The translations under genes and the position numbers were made by a program. The notes under the pieces are model-generated. The model was not told the origin of the DNA. It made no database searches and saw only the letters and a program-made list of their open reading frames with translations. Shown piece by piece: positions 27,181 to 36,528 of a DNA stretch of 64,000 nucleotides (position 1 is its first letter; every line of letters begins with the position of its first letter). The stretch spans positions 1,612,001 to 1,676,000 of the forward strand of contig NZ_CP012996.1 of NCBI RefSeq assembly GCF_001412655.1, in the 5' to 3' direction. This DNA is from Pedobacter sp. PACM 27299. GTDB taxonomy: Bacteria; Bacteroidota; Bacteroidia; Sphingobacteriales; Sphingobacteriaceae.

Positions 27181-27588
27181 TTAATTACCTCTATAAGTGC
27201 TGTAACCATAGGGCGACAAGGTGATTGGCACATGGTAGTGTTTGCTGTCTTTTATTTGAAATACCACTTGAATAAAGGGATAAAAGCTATCAGTATTTTT
27301 ATGTTTAAAATAATCAGCTGTTAGAAATGTTAGTTTGTATATTCCTTTTTGAGAATGCTTTTCTTCCAGAAAGTTTTTAATTCTTCCATTTTCATCCGTG
27401 CTCTTTTGATCGATTAAAGTCCACAATTTCGTCTGTTCATTTAATTGCTCCAGTTTTACAGGAACACCAGGTGCCGGAAGTCCTGTAGATATATCGAGGA
27501 TGTGACTGGACAATAGATAGGATGGATCTTGTGCATGAGTTGTGCGGCTTAATAAAATAAGCAGGACACCTAAAATTAATTTTTTCAT
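27181..27588 (-). CDS. Periplasmic 5-hydroxyisourate hydrolase-like protein
   Basis: The 135-residue protein belongs to the transthyretin-like hydroxyisourate hydrolase family, which opens 5-hydroxyisourate after uric acid oxidation. Conserved elements are 'SHILDISTGLPAPGVPV' (active-site His29), an internal Arg ('ENGRIKNF') and 'YHVPITLSPYGYSTYRG'. The C-terminal tetrapeptide is YRGN where the family usually has YRGS. A signal peptide (residues 1-19) places it in the periplasm, unlike many cytoplasmic members. It lies 24 bp after the HbpS-like gene and shares its transcript. No uricase or OHCU decarboxylase gene is nearby, so the pathway is incomplete here. Confidence 0.85.
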   Translation of the reverse strand: MKKLILGVLLILLSRTTHAQDPSYLLSSHILDISTGLPAPGVPVKLEQLNEQTKLWTLIDQKSTDENGRIKNFLEEKHSQKGIYKLTFLTADYFKHKNTDSFYPFIQVVFQIKDSKHYHVPITLSPYGYSTYRGN

Positions 27589-27612
27589 ATTTTCGTTTTT
27601 AAAGGTTAAATA

Positions 27613-28128
27613 CTATTGAGCAATAATATCAGCGGCTATGATTCTAGCTGATTTCCCTATCAGATCGTCATTATTTGGACTGCCGCCTCCAGCTATACCG
27701 ATTGCCCCAATTACTTTCCCATTGTGGTAAATAGGAACTCCTCCACCTAGCAGTAAAAGTTCTGGTAAACTGGCTAAATTTTCTGTATCTGGATTTGATC
27801 GCGCATTTCTTGATAGTGTGAGTGTAGTTGTTTTTGTAGACACTGCTGTAAATGCTTTGCGCCTGGCGGCTTCTGTATTGTGAAAACCTACTCCGTCACC
27901 TCTGCTGATCATGATGATCTGTCCTCCCGAATCCAATATCGCAATAGCCACCTCTTTTTTTAAAGCAGCTGCTTTCGTCCTTGCTAAATCAGTAAGGTGA
28001 AGCGCAGTCTGAAGTGTCAGTTGATCCGATTTTATAAGAAGTCCTGCTGCAAGTTGGCTATTGTTAGTTTGCCCATATGCAGTGATGGGTAAAAAAAAGG
28101 ATAAAATTATAGATCTACCTAATCGCAT
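27613..28128 (-). CDS. Secreted HbpS/GlcG-family (DUF336) protein
   Basis: This 171-residue protein has a signal peptide ending near Ala-Tyr-Gly-Gln (residue 20) and a complete HbpS/GlcG domain. Typical segments are 'AIAILDSGGQIIMISRGDG', 'EAARRKAFTAVSTKTTT' and 'LLLGGGVPIYHNGKVIGAIGIAGG'. HbpS proteins bind heme or sense oxidative stress outside the cell; the molecular role of most members is unknown. The gene sits between a broken Crp/Fnr regulator and the hydroxyisourate hydrolase-like gene, all on the reverse strand. Confidence 0.85.
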   Translation of the reverse strand: MRLGRSIILSFFLPITAYGQTNNSQLAAGLLIKSDQLTLQTALHLTDLARTKAAALKKEVAIAILDSGGQIIMISRGDGVGFHNTEAARRKAFTAVSTKTTTLTLSRNARSNPDTENLASLPELLLLGGGVPIYHNGKVIGAIGIAGGGSPNNDDLIGKSARIIAADIIAQ

Positions 28129-28186
28129 GTTTTTTTACAAACCTAAATGGAACTTTTATTAAAAACGTTGATATAGGTCAACGTTT

Positions 28187-28785
28187 TTAAAGTTTAATCT
28201 TGATTCTGCTTAGCGTAGAAGGAGAAATTCCAAGGTAGGAAGCTGTCATTTTATTAGAAATTCTTAGTAAAATACCAGTATAATAACTATTTATCCACTT
28301 CACTTTTTCCATTGCGTTCAATCCTTGAAAACGATATATACTTTTTTGTGCGGTGATGAATTCCAATTCCAGAATATTACGATAGATCTTTGCAAATTGT
28401 GGTAAATGATCCACTAAATCATAGAAATCAGCTCTTGTAATGCATAATAATTCTGATCAATCGTTTGTAAATATTCAAGTGCAGGTTGCTGGTCGATCAG
28501 ACTGGGTAATGCAGTTCCAAACCCACCTTCTAAAGCAAAAAATCTTGTACTCTCCAAACCTGCAGAATTTACCGTATAAAGTCTGATACAGCCTTTACTC
28601 ACAAAATAATGATGTTTACAAACGTCATTGTAATCAAGGTGTATCTGATTTCTTTTTGTCTTAATAAGTTTGAACTTGCCAAAGATCAGCCTTAGATTTT
28701 CATCATCGAATTCGGCATGTTGTATGAGGTGTTCTCTAATAATTTAAACATTATGCTTGTTGTTGATGATTTCCAAAATAAACAT
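28187..28785 (-). pseudogene. Crp/Fnr-family regulator, inactivated by a stop codon and a frameshift
   Basis: Reading from an ATG at 28785, a TAA at 28744-28746 interrupts codon 14, but the same frame then continues with 'IIREHLIQHAEFDDENLRLIFGKF' and 'FVSKGCIRLYTVN' up to a stop at 28414. Just before that stop a second frame takes over with 'DFYDLVDHLPQFAKIYRN' and runs to 28187, ending in the helix-turn-helix 'ASYLGISPSTLSRI'. Joined, the pieces make a normal Crp/Fnr regulator of about 195 residues. The two lesions lie about 320 bp apart, so a single sequencing error does not explain them. It probably once controlled the adjacent HbpS/hydrolase operon. Confidence 0.8.
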
Positions 28786-29198
28786 TTAATAATTAGCTAC
28801 ACCCAAATCATACACCAAGCTCGCTATAGGAATTCAGGATGGATAAGATCATGACATCCGCTTAGCCCCCTGAAAGATAAGGCAAAATTACTGTGTCACT
28901 ATAAATACGAAGAGTCTGGTTGTTTTGCTACCAAATTTATAATTTAAAAATCCGCTAAAGCTGATAGGATAAAATTTACCTGTAAGTATTTCAGCACTAG
29001 TGATTAGTGTTTATTTTTGGTTGTGTGAATCTATATTTCTCAAAATAGCCCTTTATTTGTTGGTGGTAATCCTAGATTTGGCTGTTAGTCAATCGTTTGC
29101 GCAGTGTTATTTTCAATATGGCGCAACTTTGTCGATAAATTAGGTTAAGAGGATGAAAGTCCTAATTCATCATTTAATCAAACCTAAAAAACCAACCA
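28786..29198. other. Intergenic region upstream of the DUF3472 lipoprotein gene
   Basis: No credible ORF is present. Two perfect forward -7-like boxes occur, TATTTTTG at 29012-29019 and TAGATTTG at 29073-29080, both without a clear -33 partner. An inverted repeat TTGCGC/GCGCAA (29097-29102, 29121-29126) lies between the second box and the gene. Confidence 0.4.
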
Positions 29199-31088
29199 AT
29201 GAACAAAAAAAAATGCGCCTCTAACTTCATCATCGCCTTAGCGATTGTGGCCTTTGGATTTTCATTATCATCCTGTACGAAAGCAACCCTGCCTCCAGAT
29301 GAAAAATCTAAACTTTCCGTTAACAAATCTGCGGTCAGCACCGTGCCGGCAGATGCAATGACCTTCGTGATCCCTGCAAACAAAGCCTACGCGGAACCAT
29401 TTGAACAAAATGATAATGCGGTAGGAGTTTCTGTTCCGGTAGGCTATCCCGAAAATTTTGGGGTAGTATCAAACTGGACCAATCAATCCCGTAGTGTCGT
29501 ATATTACCTTTATCAAATTGCCGGGGAGTATAATTTTTCTATTGAGAACACCGTTACTAACGGAGTAAGTTTAAATTATGAAGTAAAGATCTCACCATGT
29601 TATGCTGGACTGGCCATAACACCAAGCTCAGCATCTATTACTTTAAATGGTACAGGAGCCGTTAACCTGAGCACCGCTTTCAAAGTGGTGGCATCAACAA
29701 CTGGTTATTATCGTTATGAGTTGAAGCCTTTGTCTGCTCCTAATAATTCCGTTACCATTCATAACCTAATATTTAAAGCGTTACAGACCAACTCAAAAGT
29801 AAATCAAACCGATTATCAAAGTTCTCCATCGGTACATCTCAGCTTTAGCTCTACCGCAAGCACCGTTAAATCTTACAACTGGCTTTATCAGGATGTAATG
29901 GTCCCGGCAGGTAAAGATCCTCTATATACTTTCTATATGTCCATAGGTTTCTATAGGGGATACCTGGGAATCCAGACCAATTCGCCAACAGAGCGCAGGG
30001 TATTGTTTTCGGTGTGGGACAGTGCAGATGCGCAAAACGATCCGAATCATACTGCCGCAGATAATGTGAGTCTTGTAGCCAAAGGTTCGAATGTGACCAG
30101 TAATGGATTTGGAGGAGAAGGCACCGGTGGGCAGACGTATATTAATGCAAACTGGCAGACCAATCAAGTGGTTTCTTTCCTCATGAATGTGAGACCAGAA
30201 AGCAACAATTCTGTCTTGCTATCGGCCTGGTTTAAGCTGGAAGGACAAACTACCTGGAATTATATCGCCACCTGGCGTGCCCCAAAAGATCAGCGGTATT
30301 TTGATGGGTTCTATTCTTTTCTGGAGAACTTCGGACATAGAAACGGACAGGTCCGCAGAGAAGCAGAATATTTTAATTCCTGGGCTAAAGAAAGTGCTTC
30401 CGGCAATTGGGTAAACCTGAATAAGGTTTCTTATAGTAATACCGATGGTGCTGTGGGACAAAGAGTTGATTTTGAACAAGGGATCTCTCCATTAAATTCG
30501 GTCAGATTCTATATGTCCAGCGGTGGTTACACCCCAACCATCAAGACGGTTTCGAATGCCCTGCCACTTTTATCTATACCTCCTACAGTTATATTATCTA
30601 CTTTGTCTGACCGGGTGGATCAGGCACTAGCCGATTATTTTGAACTTACCAATGGTGGGATTTATAAAATAGTTTCCGCAGTAAATAATACCAGTGTTAT
30701 AGATGTGAATAGCTATGCTCCGGTAAATGAAACACCGGTTACTTTATGGTCAAATAATAACCCAACTTCTAACAATCAAAAGTTCATGGCTAGAAAAGTG
30801 GGCAGCGCTTATGTATTCAAATCTGTAGCAGACACGACAAAGGTATTGGATGTATATACGGGTTCAAGTGCGGACGGAACTAAGGTGCAGGTGTATACTT
30901 TCAATAATGGGAATTCTCAGAAATGGACTATTGAAAGTGCAGGCGGAGGTTATTTGAATATAAAATCACTAGTCGGTACCAATAAGTCTCTGGATGTGAA
31001 CGGAGGATCAACCGCAAACGGAACAAAAATACAGATCAACACTTCCAACACTTCGAATGCTCAGAAATTTAAGCTAATAGCGCAATAA
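29199..31088 (+). CDS. Lipoprotein with DUF5077, DUF3472 and ricin-type lectin domains
   Basis: The 629-residue protein has a lipoprotein signal ('FSLSSC', Cys26), so it is membrane-anchored and may be surface exposed. Residues about 55-190 fit DUF5077, residues about 215-400 fit DUF3472 ('YMSIGFYRGYLGIQTNSPTERRVLFSVWD', 'WKYIATWR'-like sequence), and residues about 495-629 form a ricin-type beta-trefoil with three QKF/QKW repeats ('NNQKFMARKV', 'NSQKWTIES', 'NAQKFKLIA'). This architecture suggests carbohydrate binding or degradation; no catalytic residues are known for DUF3472. It stands as a single gene before a DUF1801 gene on the other strand. Confidence 0.82.
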   Translation: MNKKKCASNFIIALAIVAFGFSLSSCTKATLPPDEKSKLSVNKSAVSTVPADAMTFVIPANKAYAEPFEQNDNAVGVSVPVGYPENFGVVSNWTNQSRSVVYYLYQIAGEYNFSIENTVTNGVSLNYEVKISPCYAGLAITPSSASITLNGTGAVNLSTAFKVVASTTGYYRYELKPLSAPNNSVTIHNLIFKALQTNSKVNQTDYQSSPSVHLSFSSTASTVKSYNWLYQDVMVPAGKDPLYTFYMSIGFYRGYLGIQTNSPTERRVLFSVWDSADAQNDPNHTAADNVSLVAKGSNVTSNGFGGEGTGGQTYINANWQTNQVVSFLMNVRPESNNSVLLSAWFKLEGQTTWNYIATWRAPKDQRYFDGFYSFLENFGHRNGQVRREAEYFNSWAKESASGNWVNLNKVSYSNTDGAVGQRVDFEQGISPLNSVRFYMSSGGYTPTIKTVSNALPLLSIPPTVILSTLSDRVDQALADYFELTNGGIYKIVSAVNNTSVIDVNSYAPVNETPVTLWSNNNPTSNNQKFMARKVGSAYVFKSVADTTKVLDVYTGSSADGTKVQVYTFNNGNSQKWTIESAGGGYLNIKSLVGTNKSLDVNGGSTANGTKIQINTSNTSNAQKFKLIAQ

Positions 31089-31130
31089 CTTCAAAATTCT
31101 TTAATATTTAGCTGGCAGCCTGGAGATACT

Positions 31131-31496
31131 TCAGGCTGTTATAGTTCCATTTCGATACAAATCCAAAGCATTTTGTAAAATGCTTTGGATTGTTTTGATA
31201 GGTAGATCTTTGATTGGATTAACCCGGAAAATCTTCATCCGGGAACGCTCACCTTTTTCCAGTTTAGGGTGGTTCAGGTGTTTCCCTTCTACCATCAGAA
31301 TATAGGGTTCTTCCGTTTTTTTATCCGTCCACAAATAGCAAAACATCTTCTTTTTATAGCAGAAGCAAGGCATTCCATATTTGCGTGTTTCAGTAATTTC
31401 ATTATCCTGTTCAAGAATAATGCTTCGTAAAGCCAGCAGACAACTTTTGTTAGGCTCTTTTTTATCCAGGTAGTAGTTTTGAAGTTCATGTACCAT
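31131..31496 (-). CDS. DUF1801 domain protein
   Basis: This 121-residue cytoplasmic protein fits DUF1801 (YdhG-like): 'LRSIILEQDNEITETRKYGMPCFCYKKKMFCYLWTDKK' near residues 25-62 and a C-terminal helix 'LPIKTIQSILQNALDL'. The function of the family is not established. A CAGCCTG/CAGGCTG hairpin just beyond its stop may end its transcript. It is convergent with the DUF3472 lipoprotein gene and divergent from the TonB-dependent receptor gene. Confidence 0.78.
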   Translation of the reverse strand: MVHELQNYYLDKKEPNKSCLLALRSIILEQDNEITETRKYGMPCFCYKKKMFCYLWTDKKTEEPYILMVEGKHLNHPKLEKGERSRMKIFRVNPIKDLPIKTIQSILQNALDLYRNGTITA

Positions 31497-31723
31497 AAGC
31501 GTATGGAATTAAAGGGTTTATTATGAGGTAATTTACGACAATAAGAGCAGGCAATCAGGAATTTTTTATCATCGTATTTTTATTTACGGTTTAATTCCGG
31601 AGTAGTTCTTATTTTAACATTGGCTTATAAAATCCACATTTCATAATCATTTATTGATTTAGAATCAAAGTTCAATTAATACGCTAGCAACATCTTCGTA
31701 CCATAAAAAATCTCAAATTAATT

Positions 31724-34700
31724 ATGGTAAGAAAACTACTATTTTCAGTATTGCTGCTATGTTTTTGTGCTCAATATTCCCTTTTTGCACAAACAACCCA
31801 AGCCTCTATTTTTGGTACTGTTACGGATCAATTGAAGAAGCCAATTCCAGGTGCTTCGGTTCAGGTGAAGAATACCTCCACAGGTTTCAGCAGCCGAACT
31901 TCTACTAATGCTAAAGGAGAATATACTTTCCAGGAGCTTCCTTTAGGTGGCCCATATTCAATTACATCGACTTTTATGGGGTTTGCAGAGCAAACCAGAA
32001 CACTTGCCTCACTAAACTTTGGTGATGCAGCAAGAGTGTCTATAGAAATGCATGAAGCCTCACAGGATTTGAAGGGTGTAGAAGTAGTGGCTTCAGGTCT
32101 AAAAAATAAGGTTCAGAACTTTGGAGCATCGACGGAAATATCTGCTAAAACGATGAACCAATTGCCTGTAAACGGTCGTAACTTCTCCAACTTAATGGAC
32201 TTATCTCCTTTAAGTCGTGGTAACGGGATTGCTGGACAGTTGGCTTCTTCTACCAATTTTACAATTGACGGGATGACTGCTAAAAATCCAACCTCATCAG
32301 GAAGTACCACCAGTCGTAGTGGCGCACCTTACTCCATCTCTATTGAAGCAGTTCGTGAATTTAAGGTAGTGACTAATCAGTATGATGTCACTTTAGGCAG
32401 AGCTGGTGGTGGTACCGTTACAGCGGTAACCAAATCAGGTACCAATACCGTTTCCGGCAGCGCATTCATGTATGGAAGAGCAGACTGGCTATCTAGTCCT
32501 TATGACATTAGAGGGGTGAAACGTAACAACGACTTCTCTACTTATCAGTATGGCTTTACTTTAGGTGGACCAATTATTAAAGATAAACTGCACTATTTTG
32601 TAGGATTGGATCATCAGAAAGATTCCCGTCCATTAATTATTGCTGACATTAATGGCCCTGCTGATGAAGCGAGATTTAGAATTACCGATGCTACTCTGGA
32701 GAATTTCTTGAGCATCGCGCGTTCAAAATATGGCGTAGCGAATACACCACAGTATGGTACATTCGACAGAACACGTGGTTCTGATGCTGCATTTGCCCGT
32801 ATCGATTGGCAGATCAATGATAAAAACCTATTAACTGTTCGTGATAACTATACCAACGACAGAAATCCATTAGGTTTAGGTGACAATACCGCGATTAACT
32901 TTTATGAAAGTTATGGTAATGATAAAAATGTAGACAATAGCTTATTGGCTACTTTACGTTCTACCATCAGCAGCAAGCTGACCAACGAGTTGAAAGTACA
33001 GCATTTGTATACTTACCAGGCAAGTACACAAAACGATGAACTTGGCTTTGCTATTCCAAGGGCAGTGGTGGGTAATATCCCTTCTAAATTGTCTGATGGG
33101 ACAAGTGCAAGTACAGCTATACAAATTGGTGGTCACCGTTTTGGACAAGAGGGCTTTACCAATAATGTTTTCCAATTGGTAGATAACTTGTACTACAATA
33201 CGGAAAAAGTTAAATATACATTTGGCGTTGACATCATGTACACCCATGCAAAATCGCTTTATGGAAGTGAAGTGAATGGAAGATTTGAATATACCAATAA
33301 TGACGCTGGTACCTCACTTGAAAATTTTGCGAACCTGCTTCCAAACAGATATTATCGTGAAGTACCATTAGTGGCAGACCCAACAGTGAAAGCCGGAATC
33401 TGGAATACCGCAGTATATGGACAGATGCAAACAAAATTAGCCCGAGGTCTCGATTTTGTTGGTGGTTTACGTTTAGATTACAGTGCTTATCCAACATCAC
33501 CATTGAACCAAACTTTATTGAATGAAGTAGGGGTAAGGACTGATCATAAACTGAAACAATTCTTAATTCAGCCTAGAGTTCAATTTAACTGGGATATCAA
33601 TGAAAATAGAACTGATTTTCTTCGTTTTGGGGCAGGGATCTTCGGGTCTGATGTCAATAATTATGTTACCATTAATAACTTGACCTTTGATGGAACGCAT
33701 TTAGCAACAGTAGATGTCATCAATAACAATGTTCCACAGCCTAATTTTATTGGTTACAGAAATGGTACCGCTACTGCACCAACATTAGAATCATTGCAGC
33801 TGCCAACTATTAATACCTATGGACCAGATGCTAAAATACCTGTGGTCTATAAAGCCAATTTGTCCTATAGTAAATTGATCAGCGACAGGTTAAAAGTTGG
33901 AATTACTGGTTATGCAAGTTTAGGGCGCAACAACTATATGTATGTAGATAGAAACATGGTTGCAAAACCATTCTTTACTTTGCCGAATGAAGATAATCGT
34001 GGTGTGTTTGTACCTGAAATGCCGAGCAATGGTTCACCAGATTGGAAACAAGGTCGTATCAGCAATAAATTTGGCCGCGTTCTGGAGTTAAATAGTGAAG
34101 GTAAAGTAAACCAGTTTGCAGTAGTGCTTGATGCAACCTGGAGATACTTTAAAGATGGTGAAATCTCTGCTAGTTTTACATGGAATGATGCAAAAGACAA
34201 TACTTCTTACAATGGTAATGTGGCAAACTCTGCGACCCTATCATTGCCTGTGAAAGATGATCCAAGAGATTTAAGCCACATGACTTATTCCGATGGTCAG
34301 TTTAGAAATAAAGTAGTGATCTACGGTACACTTCCAACTTTTTATGGAGTAACTGTTGGTGTTCGCTATTCTGGAATCGGTGGTACTCGTTACAGCTTGC
34401 TATCAGGTGTGAACAACAATGGCGATTTTGTAGCTAGTAATGATTTGGCTTATGTTTTCGACAGAAATAACCAAGCTGTTCCTCAGAATGTTCGCACAGG
34501 TCTGCAAGCAATATTAGACAACCCACTTGCCAGCCAAAGTTTGAAAGATTATATCATGGAATACTCAGGTAAAATTGCTCAGCGTAATGGTGGTGTCAAT
34601 GAATTCTTTGGTGTGGTAGATGTTAGAGTAAGCAAGAAGTTTAAAGTCTATAAGTCACATGCGATAGATGTTTCCTGCGATATCTTCAACTTTGCCAACT

Positions 34701-34927
34701 TATTGAAGAAAAAATGGGGTGTAAATGAGTCGATGGGTAATCAGTCATTGTATGCTTTAAATGGAAAGGCAGAGGTAAAAGCTACACCTACTACTCCAGC
34801 AATTCCTGCAATTCCAAATTACGATTCGGCAACAAGATCATTCAATTATAAAGTGAATAATTCGGGTATTGTGAATCCTTCAGGTAATCCATACCAATTT
34901 CAAATCGGTTTGAGATACGGATTTTAA
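31724..34927 (+). CDS. TonB-dependent receptor with carboxypeptidase-regulatory N-terminus
   Basis: The 1067-residue outer-membrane receptor has a signal peptide (cleavage after 'SLFA', about residue 22) and a carboxypeptidase-regulatory-like domain (about 26-110; 'IFGTVTDQLKKPIPGASVQVKNTSTG'). A plug domain spans about 125-235 ('AKTMNQLPVNGRNFSNLMDLSP'). A large beta-barrel follows, ending 'PYQFQIGLRYGF' with a C-terminal Phe. The plug is of the Oar-like type. No SusD gene follows, so it is not a classical SusC/D glycan importer. The substrate is unknown. A long perfect palindrome terminates the transcript. Confidence 0.9.
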   Translation: MVRKLLFSVLLLCFCAQYSLFAQTTQASIFGTVTDQLKKPIPGASVQVKNTSTGFSSRTSTNAKGEYTFQELPLGGPYSITSTFMGFAEQTRTLASLNFGDAARVSIEMHEASQDLKGVEVVASGLKNKVQNFGASTEISAKTMNQLPVNGRNFSNLMDLSPLSRGNGIAGQLASSTNFTIDGMTAKNPTSSGSTTSRSGAPYSISIEAVREFKVVTNQYDVTLGRAGGGTVTAVTKSGTNTVSGSAFMYGRADWLSSPYDIRGVKRNNDFSTYQYGFTLGGPIIKDKLHYFVGLDHQKDSRPLIIADINGPADEARFRITDATLENFLSIARSKYGVANTPQYGTFDRTRGSDAAFARIDWQINDKNLLTVRDNYTNDRNPLGLGDNTAINFYESYGNDKNVDNSLLATLRSTISSKLTNELKVQHLYTYQASTQNDELGFAIPRAVVGNIPSKLSDGTSASTAIQIGGHRFGQEGFTNNVFQLVDNLYYNTEKVKYTFGVDIMYTHAKSLYGSEVNGRFEYTNNDAGTSLENFANLLPNRYYREVPLVADPTVKAGIWNTAVYGQMQTKLARGLDFVGGLRLDYSAYPTSPLNQTLLNEVGVRTDHKLKQFLIQPRVQFNWDINENRTDFLRFGAGIFGSDVNNYVTINNLTFDGTHLATVDVINNNVPQPNFIGYRNGTATAPTLESLQLPTINTYGPDAKIPVVYKANLSYSKLISDRLKVGITGYASLGRNNYMYVDRNMVAKPFFTLPNEDNRGVFVPEMPSNGSPDWKQGRISNKFGRVLELNSEGKVNQFAVVLDATWRYFKDGEISASFTWNDAKDNTSYNGNVANSATLSLPVKDDPRDLSHMTYSDGQFRNKVVIYGTLPTFYGVTVGVRYSGIGGTRYSLLSGVNNNGDFVASNDLAYVFDRNNQAVPQNVRTGLQAILDNPLASQSLKDYIMEYSGKIAQRNGGVNEFFGVVDVRVSKKFKVYKSHAIDVSCDIFNFANLLKKKWGVNESMGNQSLYALNGKAEVKATPTTPAIPAIPNYDSATRSFNYKVNNSGIVNPSGNPYQFQIGLRYGF

Positions 34928-34985
34928 TCAGGGATTGGCTATGCCAAAATTGAAAAAGAAATAGGTGGAATCATTAAAAATCCCC

Positions 34986-35035
34986 TTAAATATAAAAAGG
35001 GTCCAGAATTAATTCTGGACCCTTTTTATATTTAA
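34986..35035. terminator. Perfect 50-bp palindrome, bidirectional terminator
   Basis: Every base from 34986 to 35035 pairs with its mirror partner around the centre at 35010/35011, with GGGTCCAGAATT as the core arm and T/A-rich ends. It separates the convergent receptor and DUF4846 genes. Confidence 0.9.
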
Positions 35036-35081
35036 AAAAATTATCTGGTATTGGATCAAATGAATACTGGTTAATGAAGTT

Positions 35082-35861
35082 TTAAGGCCAGCGATATAGC
35101 GTACCAGCCTGAAAAACCCATTCTGGTGTCACCAGCTCCGTCCGGAATTTATTGCTATACCAAGGGGCAATGGATCTCGGATTTTTGAGGATGTGAATAT
35201 TTTGTGCAGGCATATAACTTTGCGCTAGTAGAAAACGCCGTTCACCGGCAGTATTTATTGCTAAATCCATTACAATGACCGCATGACCAGGCGATCCTCC
35301 TTGCAGAAATACATCCCCTGGAAGAATATCATCTGGAGAAGCTACCCGCTTTAGTTGTTTGCTTAAGGATAAGGTACCTGCGTAGGTAAATACGGTTTGC
35401 AGGTAGTCCTCAAAATCAGTTCGCTGCTCAGAAATACCCCTGGATTTTACCTTCTTCAATTTTTCCCCTTGCAGTGTAAATCGATAACCCTTTCGCCAGG
35501 AAGCATAGTCCATAGGCGTTCCATCAGTAGCCAGGAACATGATTTTTGAGTATTGTTTTTTTGAATATTGCCATTCTGCGTAAAGGCGGATCACCGCATC
35601 GGCACATTGCTGTAAATCCTTTGTCCCAATACTGATGTCTATTACCGCATACTGTGCCTGCTGATTCCGTTTTTTCTGACCATTGTAAAGATATACAGTA
35701 GGGTCTTTCTTAAGCTTTTGGTGTTGCAGCCAGTAGGAAAATGATCCAGATTCAGATTTCAAGCGCTTGAAATTTGCCGGACCGGCGATATTTCGTACTT
35801 GCTGAGCAAAGACGGGTATCAATAGAAAAGTTAAGATCGTACAAAGCGCTGGTATCTTCAT
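35082..35861 (-). CDS. DUF4846 secreted protein
   Basis: Starting at the ATG at 35861 gives 259 residues with a signal peptide ('MKIPALCTILTFLLIPVFA'). A longer frame to 36011 would place 50 non-signal residues first and is not favoured. The body matches DUF4846 as I remember it: 'GSFSYWLQHQKLKKDPTVYLYNG', 'AVIDISIGTKDLQQCADAVIRLYAEW' and 'ILPGDVFLQGGSPGHAVIVMDLA'. The last segment with its Gly-His resembles NlpC/P60-type cysteine-protease folds, but a catalytic role is not shown. It is probably periplasmic. Confidence 0.78.
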   Translation of the reverse strand: MKIPALCTILTFLLIPVFAQQVRNIAGPANFKRLKSESGSFSYWLQHQKLKKDPTVYLYNGQKKRNQQAQYAVIDISIGTKDLQQCADAVIRLYAEWQYSKKQYSKIMFLATDGTPMDYASWRKGYRFTLQGEKLKKVKSRGISEQRTDFEDYLQTVFTYAGTLSLSKQLKRVASPDDILPGDVFLQGGSPGHAVIVMDLAINTAGERRFLLAQSYMPAQNIHILKNPRSIAPWYSNKFRTELVTPEWVFQAGTLYRWP

Positions 35862-35978
35862 TCTTTTATAAAATCGCTGATGAGTTGATAAAGATCGAAA
35901 ACCCAATTTGAAATACAGGAAGTTAAGTTTTTTTGTTGAAAACGATAAGACCCTGGGAAAATGGCTAAATATTGAACC

Positions 35979-35986
35979 TATATTTG
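35979..35986 (+). promoter_or_regulatory. -7 box of the exonuclease gene
   Basis: TATATTTG matches TAnnTTTG and lies 55 bp before the ATG at 36042. No -33 TTTG is evident. Confidence 0.35.
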
Positions 35987-36041
35987 GGGAGAAATCTTTT
36001 AAGATCAGCAATACTTGATCTGATCACTAAGACCGCAAATT

Positions 36042-36515
36042 ATGGAACACAATTTTACAGCAATTGATTTTGAAACTGCTCATGGTAAACGCTGGAGTAT
36101 TTGTCAGGTAGGTCTGGTACGCGTTGAAAATGGAATCGTTAAAGAAACGATTAATAGGTTAGTTTGTCCGCCAGATAACATCTATTTCTACAGGAATATT
36201 GAAGTACATGGGATCACTCCTGAACGTACACGCAGATCTCCGAATTTTTCAGCAGTATGGAGGGAGATTTCTTCATTTATTGACGGACAAACGGTGGTGG
36301 CGCATAATGGTGCTTTTGATTTCAGCTGCCTGGCGCAGACCCTGGATTATTACCAGATCGCACAGCCGGTATATGATAAACAGTGCACCTATAAAATTTA
36401 CAAACAAAAGTTAGCGGCTTTGTGTCAGGAATATCGGATTCCATTGAACCATCATGATGCGTTGAGCGATGCATTGGCCTGTGCCGAATTGTATAAAATG
36501 CATTTAAACAAATAA
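36042..36515 (+). CDS. DnaQ-like 3'-5' exonuclease (DEDDh)
   Basis: This 157-residue protein is a stand-alone DnaQ-type exonuclease. All five DEDDh residues are visible: Asp9 and Glu11 in 'AIDFETAHG', Asp93 in 'VAHNGAFDFS', and His138 and Asp143 in 'NHHDALSDALA'. It would remove nucleotides from 3' ends of DNA or RNA with two metal ions. It lacks the BRCT domain often seen in related proteins of this size class and has no polymerase partner nearby. It converges on the 452-residue membrane protein gene with a 13-bp gap. Confidence 0.9.
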   Translation: MEHNFTAIDFETAHGKRWSICQVGLVRVENGIVKETINRLVCPPDNIYFYRNIEVHGITPERTRRSPNFSAVWREISSFIDGQTVVAHNGAFDFSCLAQTLDYYQIAQPVYDKQCTYKIYKQKLAALCQEYRIPLNHHDALSDALACAELYKMHLNK

Positions 36516-36528
36516 GCTCCTGAGGTTT

